This document shows, piece after piece, positions 35,492-44,976 of a stretch of DNA of 64,000 bases. The DNA comes from Chitinophagales bacterium. Lineage in GTDB: Bacteria; Bacteroidota; Bacteroidia; Chitinophagales; Chitinophagaceae. A program made the translations under genes and the position numbers. The number at the start of each line of letters is the position of its first letter. Position 1 is the stretch's first letter. The notes beneath the pieces were generated by a model. That model had not been told where the DNA came from, made no database searches, and was given only the letters and a program-made list of their open reading frames with translations. The stretch is taken from NCBI GenBank assembly GCA_015655015.1, contig JAATFV010000236.1, positions 1-64,000 on the forward strand. The letters are read 5' to 3'.

Positions 35492-35545
35492 TGGTATACT
35501 CTGTTATACTGGTTACAAAGTTATACCATTTGGCGCATATCTTTG
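35492..35545. promoter_or_regulatory. hxlR/SDR divergent promoter with repeated GTTATAC sites
   Basis: The region holds GGTATAC (35493), GTTATAC (35503) and GTTATAC (35520), and the outer pair TGGTATA...TATACCA forms an inverted repeat. A -7 box, TATCTTTG, lies at 35538-35545 for the dehydrogenase, 18 bp before its ATG. This is a good candidate operator for the HxlR regulator. Confidence 0.55.
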
Positions 35546-35563
35546 TGCCTCAATTTTAAAAAA

Positions 35564-36382
35564 ATGTCTAAAACGATTTTTATTACAGGGACCAGCAGCG
35601 GCCTGGGGAAATTGACCGCGAAATATTTTGCCGGACTGGGATGGAATGTGGCAGCTACGATGCGCCGGCCGGAAGAAGAAACGGAACTGATATCCTATCC
35701 GAATATTAAGTTATTCAGGCTGGACGTAACGGACCTTGAGCAGGTAACCTCCGCTACGTGGGCCGCGATCGACGTCTTTGGAAAAATAGACGTAGTGGTT
35801 AATAATGCCGGCATGGGCACTTATGGCGCATTGGAACTGGCCAAAGAAGAGGATATCGACTGGCAATTTGCCGTCAATACCAGGGGACCGATCAACATCA
35901 TCCGTGCTTTTCTGCCGCATTACCGGGCGAATGGCGGCGGCATGTTCATCAATGTCAGCTCCTTTATGGGTGTTACTACGGCCTTGCCGATAGGATCCTT
36001 GTATAATATGTCCAAATTTGCCCTGGAAGGGCTGACCGAAGGATTGTATTATGAACTGAAACCGCTGAACATCGAACTCCGGCTCATCGAGCAGGGAGGG
36101 TCACATGACAACAACTTCGGGAATAATATCACCTGGAATACCAATCCGGATATAACGGCCTACGAGGAGATCACCGGAAAAGTTAAACACCTTATGGCGA
36201 CTGCCGGTGATGATCTGAAAGACAATCCCCTTGATATCGTAAAAGTAATCGCGGGCCTCGCCACCGGGGAAAGTACGAAGTTTCGAACCGTCATCGGAAA
36301 GATGGGCAACGACCTCGTAGCGCTAAGAAACTCGGTACCCATCGAGCAATACCTGGAGACGATAGCGGCTAATTTCAAATAA
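35564..36382 (+). CDS. Short-chain dehydrogenase/reductase
   Basis: The ATG at 35564 gives 272 residues and begins with the Rossmann motif KTIFITGTSSGLGK. NNAGMG, a serine in the VSSF strand, and YNMSKFALEG (Tyr-x3-Lys) complete the classical SDR active site. It binds NAD(P)H; the substrate is unknown. The upstream 33 codons of the track ORF cross the promoter and are not part of the gene. A second SDR of the same subfamily starts at 63593 beside an AraC regulator. Confidence 0.9.
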   Translation: MSKTIFITGTSSGLGKLTAKYFAGLGWNVAATMRRPEEETELISYPNIKLFRLDVTDLEQVTSATWAAIDVFGKIDVVVNNAGMGTYGALELAKEEDIDWQFAVNTRGPINIIRAFLPHYRANGGGMFINVSSFMGVTTALPIGSLYNMSKFALEGLTEGLYYELKPLNIELRLIEQGGSHDNNFGNNITWNTNPDITAYEEITGKVKHLMATAGDDLKDNPLDIVKVIAGLATGESTKFRTVIGKMGNDLVALRNSVPIEQYLETIAANFK

Positions 36383-36421
36383 GCAGACGAAAAAAACGCC
36401 GGGGGTAGGACAAGAGAATAA

Positions 36422-37981
36422 TTAAATAACCTCATTTCTATAATCCATCGCTCCTTTTGTAAAGGCCAAAGCCAGCAAATGCACTTCCCTTCCCTGGTGC
36501 AGGAAAGGTTCATGATAACGCATTTTCTTTATTTGCGCCATCGCTTCTTTTAATGAGGAAGCAAGCACTTTTTTTGATTTCGCGTATTTTATTTCAATTA
36601 CGTACACTCTGTCTTTAAATGTAAGCACACTATCCGATCTTCCTATATTAGTATAACTTTCAGAACGCTGGTCAATGCCGGCTAAGTTCATCGTAAGCTG
36701 GAATAGGGCGTGGTAGTGTGATTCGGAAGGCAAATGCGTGTTATAGCCTATTTGCGAAAACAGGATGCGCAGGTTGTCAACGGCCTTGTCGACATCACCT
36801 TTATCAAAGCCATTCCTGATGTTTTTTGCCAGCACATGTATTTGATAATCAGATTGGCCGGTAAAATCAACCAGGATGCTTTCGCTTAACGCGATCCTAA
36901 CTTCTTCATTAGGTATTTGCAGCCAATAAGTAGCAGTTTTAAAGTCAGCTCTTTTTATAGTGAGATAACCTGTTTGAAAGCATAGAGGTACAATGTCCAT
37001 GTTTTCCAACGCCTGTTTGTTCGCGAAATTGATGTTTACTTCTATTTCCTTTTGTAGTAAAAGAGAGAAATCATTTTTACTTTTTAATAGCTTGATCAAA
37101 AAACCGGGTGTTCCTGTATTAAACCAATGCGGCTCAAAGTTTTTTTTATCTAAAAGCAGCAGCACCGAAAAGGGATTATATACAAATGTCTTTCCATTCC
37201 AGCTATAGCCATTATACCAATGTTTTATTTTAGCCAGCATTTCTGTATGAGTGATCTCATATTTTTCTGCCAGAACTGAAATATATTCGCCAAACCCGGT
37301 TTCAAGCTCTTGTTGGGTGTAACCGCAAATGTCCGTGTATTTATCATCTGTGGATATGTCATCCAGGTTATTGAGGCCTGAAAATATCGAAGTCTGGCTT
37401 ATTTTAGACACCCCGGTAAGTAATACGAAGCGTAAGTAAGCGCCCGAACTTTTAATAACGGTATAAAAACCCTGCAGGAATGCACGTATTTCGGTAGCGC
37501 GTTCCAGGTCGATAATGGCGTCTAATATCGGCTTGTCGTATTCATCTATCAATAGTATTACCTGTTTGCCGGTTTTTTCGTAAAGCAAACGAATGAATTC
37601 AGAAAAAATAATAACCGGATCTTCGTAGTCTAATTCAATAGCATAACCAGAAGCTATTCCTTTTAGCCCGACAGCCAGTGATTTTTTTAACGTGTCCAGG
37701 CTTTCAGCATTTCGCGACATATCCAGTAATATAACCGGATATCTCTCCCAATCGATCTTATCATAGATATACAGTCCTTCAAATAGCTCTTTACGTCCTT
37801 CAAATACAGCTTTAATGGTACTTAGCAGCAGGCTTTTGCCAAAACGCCGGGGGCGGCTGAGGAAATAATACCAGCTGCCGCTATCAATTAACCGGTGTAT
37901 GGATGCTGTTTTATCAATATATACACAATCTGCGGATTGCAAATTCTCAAAACTCTGCTGGCCGATGGGTAATTTCTTCAT
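36422..37981 (-). CDS. AAA-ATPase-like / PD-(D/E)XK nuclease-like protein
   Basis: From the ATG at 37981 the protein has 519 residues; the first 100 residues of the track ORF are a shadow in the promoter region. The N-terminal AAA-ATPase-like domain (PF09820 type) shows QQSFENLQSADCVYIDKT, a Walker A variant SRPRRFGKSLLL and a Walker B ILLIDEYDKP. The C-terminal PD-(D/E)XK region (PF08011 type) has DSVLTFKDRVYVIEIKYAKS with the expected Asp and Glu-x-Lys. These proteins occur in many copies in Bacteroidota and are thought to be mobile; the function is unknown. The gene is AT-rich next to its neighbours. Confidence 0.83.
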   Translation of the reverse strand: MKKLPIGQQSFENLQSADCVYIDKTASIHRLIDSGSWYYFLSRPRRFGKSLLLSTIKAVFEGRKELFEGLYIYDKIDWERYPVILLDMSRNAESLDTLKKSLAVGLKGIASGYAIELDYEDPVIIFSEFIRLLYEKTGKQVILLIDEYDKPILDAIIDLERATEIRAFLQGFYTVIKSSGAYLRFVLLTGVSKISQTSIFSGLNNLDDISTDDKYTDICGYTQQELETGFGEYISVLAEKYEITHTEMLAKIKHWYNGYSWNGKTFVYNPFSVLLLLDKKNFEPHWFNTGTPGFLIKLLKSKNDFSLLLQKEIEVNINFANKQALENMDIVPLCFQTGYLTIKRADFKTATYWLQIPNEEVRIALSESILVDFTGQSDYQIHVLAKNIRNGFDKGDVDKAVDNLRILFSQIGYNTHLPSESHYHALFQLTMNLAGIDQRSESYTNIGRSDSVLTFKDRVYVIEIKYAKSKKVLASSLKEAMAQIKKMRYHEPFLHQGREVHLLALAFTKGAMDYRNEVI

Positions 37982-38045
37982 TATACCACGAAAATACTGG
38001 CATTTTTTTATTTTAACGGAACTCCATAAGGCCAAACTATTTTTT

Positions 38046-38076
38046 TTTGTCGTTTTCCCAACAATTAGTATGTTTG
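38046..38076 (+). promoter_or_regulatory. Consensus promoter of the mannose module
   Basis: TTTG (38046-38049), a 19-bp spacer and TATGTTTG (38069-38076) match the Bacteroidota housekeeping promoter exactly. The start should be near 38082, about 40-55 bases before the ROK-PMI start codons. Confidence 0.7.
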
Positions 38077-38135
38077 AACATTCGTACTTATTGTACAGAA
38101 AACGGAAAACCTCACTCCAAACTATGCTCAGACGT

Positions 38136-40892
38136 ATGAATAAAAAGGTGATTTTAGGAGTAGATATCGGTGGATCACATATTTCCGCCGCATTAGTAGA
38201 TGCCACGGATGGTAGATTACTCCAGAATACTTTTTCCAAAGAAAAAGTCGATGCGCACGAAGAAGGCGGTGTTATCATCACCCGGTGGGTTCATACTATG
38301 CGCAGCACGCTGGAGAAAATGCCATCGGCCGATCTGCAGGGAATCGGTATCGCCATGCCCGGGCCTTTCAATTACGAACAGGGGGTAGCTCAGATCGACG
38401 GCGTTCATAAATACGGGGGCCTCTACGGAATGAATATAGGGGCGGCCTTGAAAAACCAGCTGGATATCTGTGATGACTTCCCCCTCGTTTTCGAGAACGA
38501 CGCCGCCTGCTTCGGCCTGGGGGAAAGCTTCTCCGAAGAGGCCGCCTCCTGCCGCAGGATCATCGCGATCACCTTAGGCACCGGTTACGGAGCCACCTTC
38601 ATCGAAGATCACCGCATCCTTAAAGAAGGGGAGGGTATCCCTCCCGGCGGACTATTGTATAATACTCCCTTCGGAGGCGGAATAGCCGAAGACTATATCT
38701 CCGCCAGAGGGATCAGCTCCGAATATGATAAATTATCCGGTAACGGGAAAAAAGAGCCCCGCGAAATAGCAGAGCGGGCCTTCCTGTTTAATGACGCTGC
38801 TGCCCGACAGGTATTTGCGGACTTTGGAGCCAACCTGGCCGCCAGTTTGTTGCCCTGGATCCGGTCTTTTAAAGCGGACGGTATCGTCCTGGGTGGAAAT
38901 ATCAGCCAGGCCCATCCGCTCTTCCTTCCCGCCCTTCGCTCGGTCCTGGAACAGGACCACATTCATTGCAAACTTATCCTTTCCGGAAATATGGAATTAT
39001 CTGCCATCTCCGGAGCCGCTCATTTAATACCTATGGCTACTTTATCAAAGAATAAAAAGGACTGGCGGAAATCCTCCCAACCCCTGATGCCCCAACACGC
39101 TCCAACCGCAACAACTACACCGGGCGGGTACGATCTCTACCCTTTTCGCCGCCTGGACAACGACTCCATCTTTTCAGGATATGCCTCCCTGGCCGAATGG
39201 ATCACCCGTCAAAAGGCCGTGATCATCGATGGCTATATCGGCAACGACTGGACCGCTATACGGGAACAATTAACTGCAGACCTCGATCAACGATCCATCC
39301 GGGTCATCTGGTATGAAACTTTTGCTTTCGAAAAAAACGAACAGCAAATAGAAGAGATGGTCAGTCCCTTCCTCGGAGAACCGGGTGACGTCTGGGGCAA
39401 AAAAACGTCTCTCTCCCTGCAGGATTTCTACCAGGATCGGATTTCGGCTATCCAGCCTGCCAGGAACTATGACTGCACCATCATCATCGGGGTAGGGGCC
39501 GCCTTATGCGGCTGGGACGCTCCCATAGTTTATATCGACCTTCCAAAGAATGAATTGCAATACCGCATGCGTGCAGCCTCCATTACCAACCTGGGCAGCA
39601 CGGCAAGAGTCAGCACCGCTGCTGCCGGTGCCATCCTGGCAAATAGCAGCAACGGTCCTGCGAATCCTTCCCCGGTTATAACGTCCCCTGCGGAAATGTA
39701 CAAACGATATTATTTCGTCGACTGGGTAGTGCTGAACGCCCACCGCCAAAAAATAAAGGATAGGATCGCTATTGTAGCAGATGGCCAATGGAAAGAAGAT
39801 ATCTCCTGGGCTCCCATGTCCTCCATTACAAAAGGCCTGCAGACAGCTGCAAACAACGTGATCAGGGTCCGGCCCTGGTTTGAAGCAGGCACCTGGGGCG
39901 GCCAGTGGTTGAAACGCCATATTCCCACCCTTCCGCAGGACGAGATCAACTATGCCTGGTCCTTTGAGCTGATCGTCCCGGAAAACGGCCTGGTCTTCGA
40001 AAGCGGCGGCAACTTATTGGAATTGTCCTTTGACTGGCTGATGGAACAGGAAACAAGCAACATCCTGGGAAAAGACTCCGCCCGTTTCGGCACGGAATTT
40101 CCCATCCGTTTTGACTTCCTCGACACCTTTGACGGCGGCAATCTCTCCATCCAATGTCACCCCACCCTGAATTATATCCAAAAGAATTTCGGAGAGAACA
40201 TCACCCAGGATGAGACCTATTATATCCTGGATTGTGAAAAGGACGCCGGAGTGTGGCTGGGCTTCCAGGATAACATCTACCCTCAGGAATTCCGGGCCGT
40301 GCTGGAAAACAGCGTAATGGAGAACCAGCCCGTTGACATGGAAAAATATGTACAGCATCATCCTGCACACCGGCATGACCTCTTCCTTATTCCGAACGGC
40401 ACCGTCCACAGCTCAGGAAAAAACAACCTCGTCCTGGAGATCAGCGCTACCCCCTACATCTTTACCTTTAAAATGTACGACTGGCTGCGACTGGACCTCA
40501 ACGGCGAACCCCGCCCTATCAACATCGGGCATGCGTTCAATAACCTTAATTTCGAACGGAAAGGGGAGAAGGTAGAAAAGGAGCTGATCTCTCATCCATA
40601 TTTAATTGAAGAAAAGAACGGCTGCCGGCTAGTTCACCTGCCCACCCATGCCGAACATTTTTATGATGTACATCGCATAGAATTCGAAAAGGAAGCGGAC
40701 ATTGACACCAACGGTAAATGTCATGTTCTCATGGTCGTGGAAGGTCAGTCCGTGTCGGTCCGTACGGCCGGTGGAGAAACACACCGGTTCAGCTATGCGG
40801 AAACTTTCGTCATCCCCGCGGCAGCGAACAGCTACCGGCTGATCAATGAAGGAAATTCACCCATCAAAATAATAAAAGCTTTTATCAAATAA
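38136..40892 (+). CDS. ROK-family sugar kinase fused to class I mannose-6-phosphate isomerase
   Basis: From the ATG at 38136 (or 38124) the protein has about 918 residues in three parts. Residues 1-305 are a ROK kinase: VILGVDIGGSHISAAL, GIAMPGPFN, FENDAACFGLGE and ITLGTGYGATFI; the usual CxCGxxGC zinc motif of ROK kinases is missing. Residues about 335-520 resemble the P-loop-like N-domain of Bacteroidota phosphomannose isomerases, with a degenerate Walker A (IDGYIGNDW). The rest is a class I isomerase with its zinc ligands: IQCHP, QDETYYIL and GTVHSSG, and a final cupin-like domain. One chain could phosphorylate mannose and convert it to fructose-6-phosphate. A sugar porter and a GH92 mannosidase follow. 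Confidence 0.85.
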   Translation: MNKKVILGVDIGGSHISAALVDATDGRLLQNTFSKEKVDAHEEGGVIITRWVHTMRSTLEKMPSADLQGIGIAMPGPFNYEQGVAQIDGVHKYGGLYGMNIGAALKNQLDICDDFPLVFENDAACFGLGESFSEEAASCRRIIAITLGTGYGATFIEDHRILKEGEGIPPGGLLYNTPFGGGIAEDYISARGISSEYDKLSGNGKKEPREIAERAFLFNDAAARQVFADFGANLAASLLPWIRSFKADGIVLGGNISQAHPLFLPALRSVLEQDHIHCKLILSGNMELSAISGAAHLIPMATLSKNKKDWRKSSQPLMPQHAPTATTTPGGYDLYPFRRLDNDSIFSGYASLAEWITRQKAVIIDGYIGNDWTAIREQLTADLDQRSIRVIWYETFAFEKNEQQIEEMVSPFLGEPGDVWGKKTSLSLQDFYQDRISAIQPARNYDCTIIIGVGAALCGWDAPIVYIDLPKNELQYRMRAASITNLGSTARVSTAAAGAILANSSNGPANPSPVITSPAEMYKRYYFVDWVVLNAHRQKIKDRIAIVADGQWKEDISWAPMSSITKGLQTAANNVIRVRPWFEAGTWGGQWLKRHIPTLPQDEINYAWSFELIVPENGLVFESGGNLLELSFDWLMEQETSNILGKDSARFGTEFPIRFDFLDTFDGGNLSIQCHPTLNYIQKNFGENITQDETYYILDCEKDAGVWLGFQDNIYPQEFRAVLENSVMENQPVDMEKYVQHHPAHRHDLFLIPNGTVHSSGKNNLVLEISATPYIFTFKMYDWLRLDLNGEPRPINIGHAFNNLNFERKGEKVEKELISHPYLIEEKNGCRLVHLPTHAEHFYDVHRIEFEKEADIDTNGKCHVLMVVEGQSVSVRTAGGETHRFSYAETFVIPAAANSYRLINEGNSPIKIIKAFIK

Positions 40893-40913
40893 ACAGCTAA
40901 AAAACGATTGCTT

Positions 40914-42317
40914 ATGCCTGACGGGCAAACAACTTTGCATAAAAAATATCTCTTCCTGGTCTGCTTCATCGCGGCCATGGGCGGATTCCTCTTCGGCTTT
41001 GATACGGCGGTGATCTCCGGCGCCCTGTCTTTCGTGGTAGCCGACTTTCATTTCGACGCCCTGATGGAAGGCTGGTTCGTCAGCTCCGCGTTGCTGGGCT
41101 GTATTATCGGCGTGGCCTTCAGCGGAAAGCTCAGCGACGTATACGGCCGGAAAAAAATCATGTTGCTTTCAGCCGGACTCTTCTTTCTGTCCGCCATCGG
41201 CTGCATGCTGGCCGGCAACGCGACGATCCTTATCGGGTTCCGGCTGATAGGAGGACTGGGCATCGGCGTGGCTTCGATGATCTGTCCCCTCTACATCTCC
41301 GAGTTCTCTCCCCCGGCATTCCGGGGAAGAATGGTAGCCCTCTATCAGCTGGCGATCACCATTGGTATCGTGGCCGCGTATTTCTCCAATGCTTACCTGT
41401 TACGGCTTTCAGGCAACGAATCTTTACAGGGCTGGCTGCATTTCCTCATCGTTCAGGATACCTGGCGCTCGATGATCGGCGTGGGGCTTGTGCCGAGTTT
41501 CATTTTCCTGGTTTGCCTCTTCATCGTTCCGGAATCGCCCCGCTGGCTCCTGCTGAAAGGAAAAGAGCAGCTGGCCTTTCAATACCTGGAGAAGCTCAAT
41601 TCCCAGGCCGTCGCCCGCGAAGAGATCCTGTATATTCAGAACTCTTTAAAACAAGACGCCGGCACGCTCGGACAGCTCTTTTCCAAAGCCTACCGTATTC
41701 CCCTGATCATCGGTCTGTCCCTGCCTTTTCTCTCGCAGGTATCCGGCATTAATGCCGTCATCTATTATGGCCCGGCCATCCTGGATAAGGCAGGTTTTTC
41801 TCTCGGGGATGCCCTGGGAGGGCAGGTGATCATCGGTTTCGTCAACGTCCTGTTCACCTTCGTAGCGATCTTTACCGTAGACAAATGGGGGAGAAAGCCC
41901 TTGCTGTTCACCGGCATCGCCGGCGCTGTGATCTCCCTGGTGATCATCGGGATCCTGTTCCGGTCGGACAACGTACAAGGTCCCTGGGTATTGATCTTTA
42001 TCCTGCTCTTCATTGCCTGTTTTGCCTTTTCTTTCGGCCCTGTTTGCTGGATCGTCGTCAGCGAGATCTTCCCGGGCGCTGTCAGAGGACAGGCCATGTC
42101 CCTGGCAACCTTATCGCTGTGGATAGCTAACTTCTTCGTGGGACAGCTGACGCCGATGATGCTCAAGAGTCCGCACTGGGGGCCTTCTGCAACCTTCTGG
42201 ACTTTCGCGGCTCTTTGTGCACCGGGATTCTGGCTTACCTGGAAGCTGATCCCCGAGACAAAAGGAAGATCCCTTGAACAGATCGAACAGGCCTGGAGAA
42301 AGGCAAAGGATATTTAA
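40914..42317 (+). CDS. MFS sugar porter (proton/sugar symporter)
   Basis: The ATG at 40914 gives 467 residues with 12 predicted helices. Sugar-porter signatures are all present: GFDTAVISGAL in helix 1, DVYGRKK, RLIGGLGIGVASMICPLYISEFSP, PESPRWLL, DKWGRKPLL and the final PETKGRSLE. The family moves hexoses or pentoses across the inner membrane with protons. It lies 21 bp after the ROK-PMI fusion and before a mannosidase, so mannose is the likely cargo (inference). Confidence 0.92.
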   Translation: MPDGQTTLHKKYLFLVCFIAAMGGFLFGFDTAVISGALSFVVADFHFDALMEGWFVSSALLGCIIGVAFSGKLSDVYGRKKIMLLSAGLFFLSAIGCMLAGNATILIGFRLIGGLGIGVASMICPLYISEFSPPAFRGRMVALYQLAITIGIVAAYFSNAYLLRLSGNESLQGWLHFLIVQDTWRSMIGVGLVPSFIFLVCLFIVPESPRWLLLKGKEQLAFQYLEKLNSQAVAREEILYIQNSLKQDAGTLGQLFSKAYRIPLIIGLSLPFLSQVSGINAVIYYGPAILDKAGFSLGDALGGQVIIGFVNVLFTFVAIFTVDKWGRKPLLFTGIAGAVISLVIIGILFRSDNVQGPWVLIFILLFIACFAFSFGPVCWIVVSEIFPGAVRGQAMSLATLSLWIANFFVGQLTPMMLKSPHWGPSATFWTFAALCAPGFWLTWKLIPETKGRSLEQIEQAWRKAKDI

Positions 42318-42387
42318 TAAAGGAGAGCTAAATAATCCAGGCGGGAAAATGTAAAATAAAAAGACCTGGTCGTCAAAATAAATCCTC

Positions 42388-44778
42388 ATGAGAATAGAAC
42401 TAAAGTATTATGTTCTGCTGCCAATATTGCTCCTGGTTACAGGGGCTGCAACCGCACAGGACCTGTTAAAGTATGTCAACCCGGAAATCGGCACGGCGCA
42501 TAGCCGCTGGTTTTTTTATACCCCGGCTGCCGTACCCGAAGGAATGGCTAAGCTGGCCCCCTCGACCAACGGCCATTATGGCAATCCCAGCGGTTGGGAA
42601 GCAGTAGGATATGACACCCGTCAGAACTCTATTGAAGGATTTGTTCACTTCCACGAATGGCAGGTAGGCGGTATCAGCTTTATGCCCACCAATGGGCCGC
42701 TGGTGGTCCGGCCCGGTGAGCTGGATAGCTCCCATAGCGGTTACCGTTCTCAATTTGACCGCAGGAACCAGATCGCAGAACCGGGTTATTATAAGGTGCT
42801 GCTGGACGATTATCATATCACGGCTGAACTGACGGCGACTAAACGGGTAGGTTTTCATCGTTATACCTTCCCGGCCAGTGAACAGTCGCACATCATTCTC
42901 GACATCGGGAACAAACAGGGGGAAAGCGGGGAGGTGACCGATGCCGGCATACACATGATCGACGATAGGCATTTTGAAGGTTTTGTGGATACCTATCCCA
43001 AGTATGTCCACCTCTTCGATCCGGAAGGAAAAGTTTCTATGTATTTTTATGGGGAGCTTAGCAAGAAGCCCGGCAGTGTAGGATCTTTTACAGCGAATGG
43101 CATCACGGAACAAAACAGCTCGGCCAAAGGCAAAGGCGCCGGGTTATTCCTGAACTATACGACCACGGAGAACGAGACCATCGAAATCAAGGTCGGGCTC
43201 TCGTACACCTCCACGGACAATGCCCGGCTCAATTTGAGAGCGGAAGCGGATCTCCTTTCCTTTGACCAGGCCAGGCAAAAAGCACAGGCGACCTGGCAGC
43301 AGGAGCTGGGTAAAATAGTGGTGGAAGGAACAGACGAATCCAATAAAACCAAATTTTATACGGGTTTATTCCATGCCCTGCTGGGCCGTGGGGTCGCCAG
43401 CGATGTAAATGGCGCTTACCCCAAACATGCAGGCCTTACAGGGCATCTGCAGGTCATTGCGGCAGACAAAACAGGCCTTACCAGCAAGCCCGGTTCTGTC
43501 GGCAAACCCGCCTGCAATTTCATCAATACAGACGCCGTTTGGGGCGCCTATTGGAACCTGACCCAGCTTTGGTCATTATCCTACCCGTCTTACTATGAAG
43601 ATTTTGTCCATACCCAGTTACAGATCTACAAAGACAAAGGTTGGTTTGGCGATGGGATCGCCAACAGTGAATATGTATCCGGGGTCGGCACCAACCTGGT
43701 CGGTCTCACCATTGCAGCCGCCTGGCAAGTCGGCATCCGGGATTATGATGGCGACCTCGCTTACCGGGCTGTCAGGGACAACGAGCTGGGATGGAAGAAT
43801 AGAAAGCCAGGTTCCGGTAAAATGGATACCAGGGCGTTTGTAGAATATGGCTATTCTCCATTCCTGGAGGAAGACAGGACCGATTCGACCGGCGCCCATT
43901 TCTCGGCCTCTCACACGCTTGAATACAGCTTCAGCGCTTTTGCCGCCGCCCAGATGGCCCGGTCCCTGGGTAAAAAGGACGATTATGAAAAGCTGATCCG
44001 GTACTCCAATGGCTGGCGAAACCTCTACAATCCTGCCAATAAGCTGCTCCAGCCGAAAAAGGCCGATGGAACTTTTATAGACAAATTCGATCCGTACGCA
44101 CCCTGGCGGGGGTACCAGGAAGGCAATGCCATGCAGTATACTTTTTATGTGCCCCAGAACCCGGCGGCATTAATCTCGACGCTGGGTAAGGATTACTTCA
44201 ACACCAACCTCAATGATATCTTTGAAAAGTCAGAGAAAGATGGTTTTGGCGGGGGGAAGACCATCAACGCATTTGCCGGGATAACTTCCATTTACAATCA
44301 TGGGAATGAGCCCAGCCTGCATATCAGCTGGCTCTTTAATTTCTCCGGCCGTCCCTGGCTGACGCAAAAGTGGACGAGAGCGATCAGCGATGAGTTTTAT
44401 GGCATCGAGCCGATCCATGGATATGGTTATGGGCAGGACGAAGACCAGGGACAGCTGGGGGCCTGGTATATCATGACGGCGCTTGGCCTGTTTGACGTAA
44501 AAGGTTTTACCGATCGCCGGCCAGTCGTCGAGCTGGGCAGCCCGGTTTTTGCGAAGGCTTCCATCCAATTAGGTAATGGAAAAAAACTGACGATCGTAAC
44601 AAAGAACAGCGCTGCTAATAACGTATATGTTCAATCCGCTGAATGGAATGGCCGGCCTTTGGACAATTGCTGGCTCTACAGAGACGAGCTGATGAAAGGC
44701 GGAAAGCTCGTATTTGTGCTGGGTGATCAGCCCAATAAGAGCTGGGGCATTAAAATACCACCGCCTTCCGAACAATAA
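42388..44778 (+). CDS. Alpha-mannosidase, GH92
   Basis: The 796-residue precursor has a signal peptide ending near GAATAQ. GH92 features are the opening YVNPEIGTAHSRWFFYTPAA, then IEGFVHFHEWQVGG, the ETDQ-like middle and the diagnostic GQDEDQGQLGAWYIMTALGLFDV motif with catalytic acids. GH92 enzymes are calcium-dependent exo-alpha-mannosidases acting on N-glycans or yeast mannan. It is 70 bp after the sugar porter. With the porter and the ROK-PMI fusion it forms a short path from mannoside to fructose-6-phosphate. Confidence 0.88.
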   Translation: MRIELKYYVLLPILLLVTGAATAQDLLKYVNPEIGTAHSRWFFYTPAAVPEGMAKLAPSTNGHYGNPSGWEAVGYDTRQNSIEGFVHFHEWQVGGISFMPTNGPLVVRPGELDSSHSGYRSQFDRRNQIAEPGYYKVLLDDYHITAELTATKRVGFHRYTFPASEQSHIILDIGNKQGESGEVTDAGIHMIDDRHFEGFVDTYPKYVHLFDPEGKVSMYFYGELSKKPGSVGSFTANGITEQNSSAKGKGAGLFLNYTTTENETIEIKVGLSYTSTDNARLNLRAEADLLSFDQARQKAQATWQQELGKIVVEGTDESNKTKFYTGLFHALLGRGVASDVNGAYPKHAGLTGHLQVIAADKTGLTSKPGSVGKPACNFINTDAVWGAYWNLTQLWSLSYPSYYEDFVHTQLQIYKDKGWFGDGIANSEYVSGVGTNLVGLTIAAAWQVGIRDYDGDLAYRAVRDNELGWKNRKPGSGKMDTRAFVEYGYSPFLEEDRTDSTGAHFSASHTLEYSFSAFAAAQMARSLGKKDDYEKLIRYSNGWRNLYNPANKLLQPKKADGTFIDKFDPYAPWRGYQEGNAMQYTFYVPQNPAALISTLGKDYFNTNLNDIFEKSEKDGFGGGKTINAFAGITSIYNHGNEPSLHISWLFNFSGRPWLTQKWTRAISDEFYGIEPIHGYGYGQDEDQGQLGAWYIMTALGLFDVKGFTDRRPVVELGSPVFAKASIQLGNGKKLTIVTKNSAANNVYVQSAEWNGRPLDNCWLYRDELMKGGKLVFVLGDQPNKSWGIKIPPPSEQ

Positions 44779-44799
44779 AAAACAGGAAATTCATATTTT

Positions 44800-44833
44800 T
44801 TTGGGCTGTAATTCGATCTTTTCCTATATTTGC
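44800..44833 (+). promoter_or_regulatory. Consensus promoter of tRNA-Leu
   Basis: TTTG (44800-44803), a 21-bp spacer and TATATTTGC (44825-44833) match the Bacteroidota promoter consensus. It lies 56 bp before the tRNA gene. Confidence 0.7.
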
Positions 44834-44889
44834 ACCCCTGAATGACGGGAAGCCAGCGGCGAAAGCCAATGTCTTTCAACAAGTTAGAT

Positions 44890-44973
44890 GCCCAGATGGC
44901 GAAATTGGTAGACGCACTGTGTTCAGGTCGCAGCGTGGGCAACCGCGTGTAGGTTCGAATCCTATTCTGGGCA
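44890..44973 (+). tRNA. tRNA-Leu (CAG)
   Basis: The 84-base sequence folds as a class II tRNA: acceptor arms GCCCAGA/TCTGGGC, D-arm with AATTGGTAGAC, anticodon loop TTCAGGT giving anticodon CAG, a long variable arm (TGGGCAACCGCG region) and the T-loop GTTCGAATC. The discriminator base is A and the CCA is not encoded. It is flanked by a consensus promoter and a strong terminator. Confidence 0.95.
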
Positions 44974-44976
44974 CAT

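Noticed and set aside
37982-38281. N-terminal 100 residues of the 619-residue AAA ORF
   Set aside because: They lie across the divergent promoter of the mannose module; the conserved protein starts at MKKLPIG.
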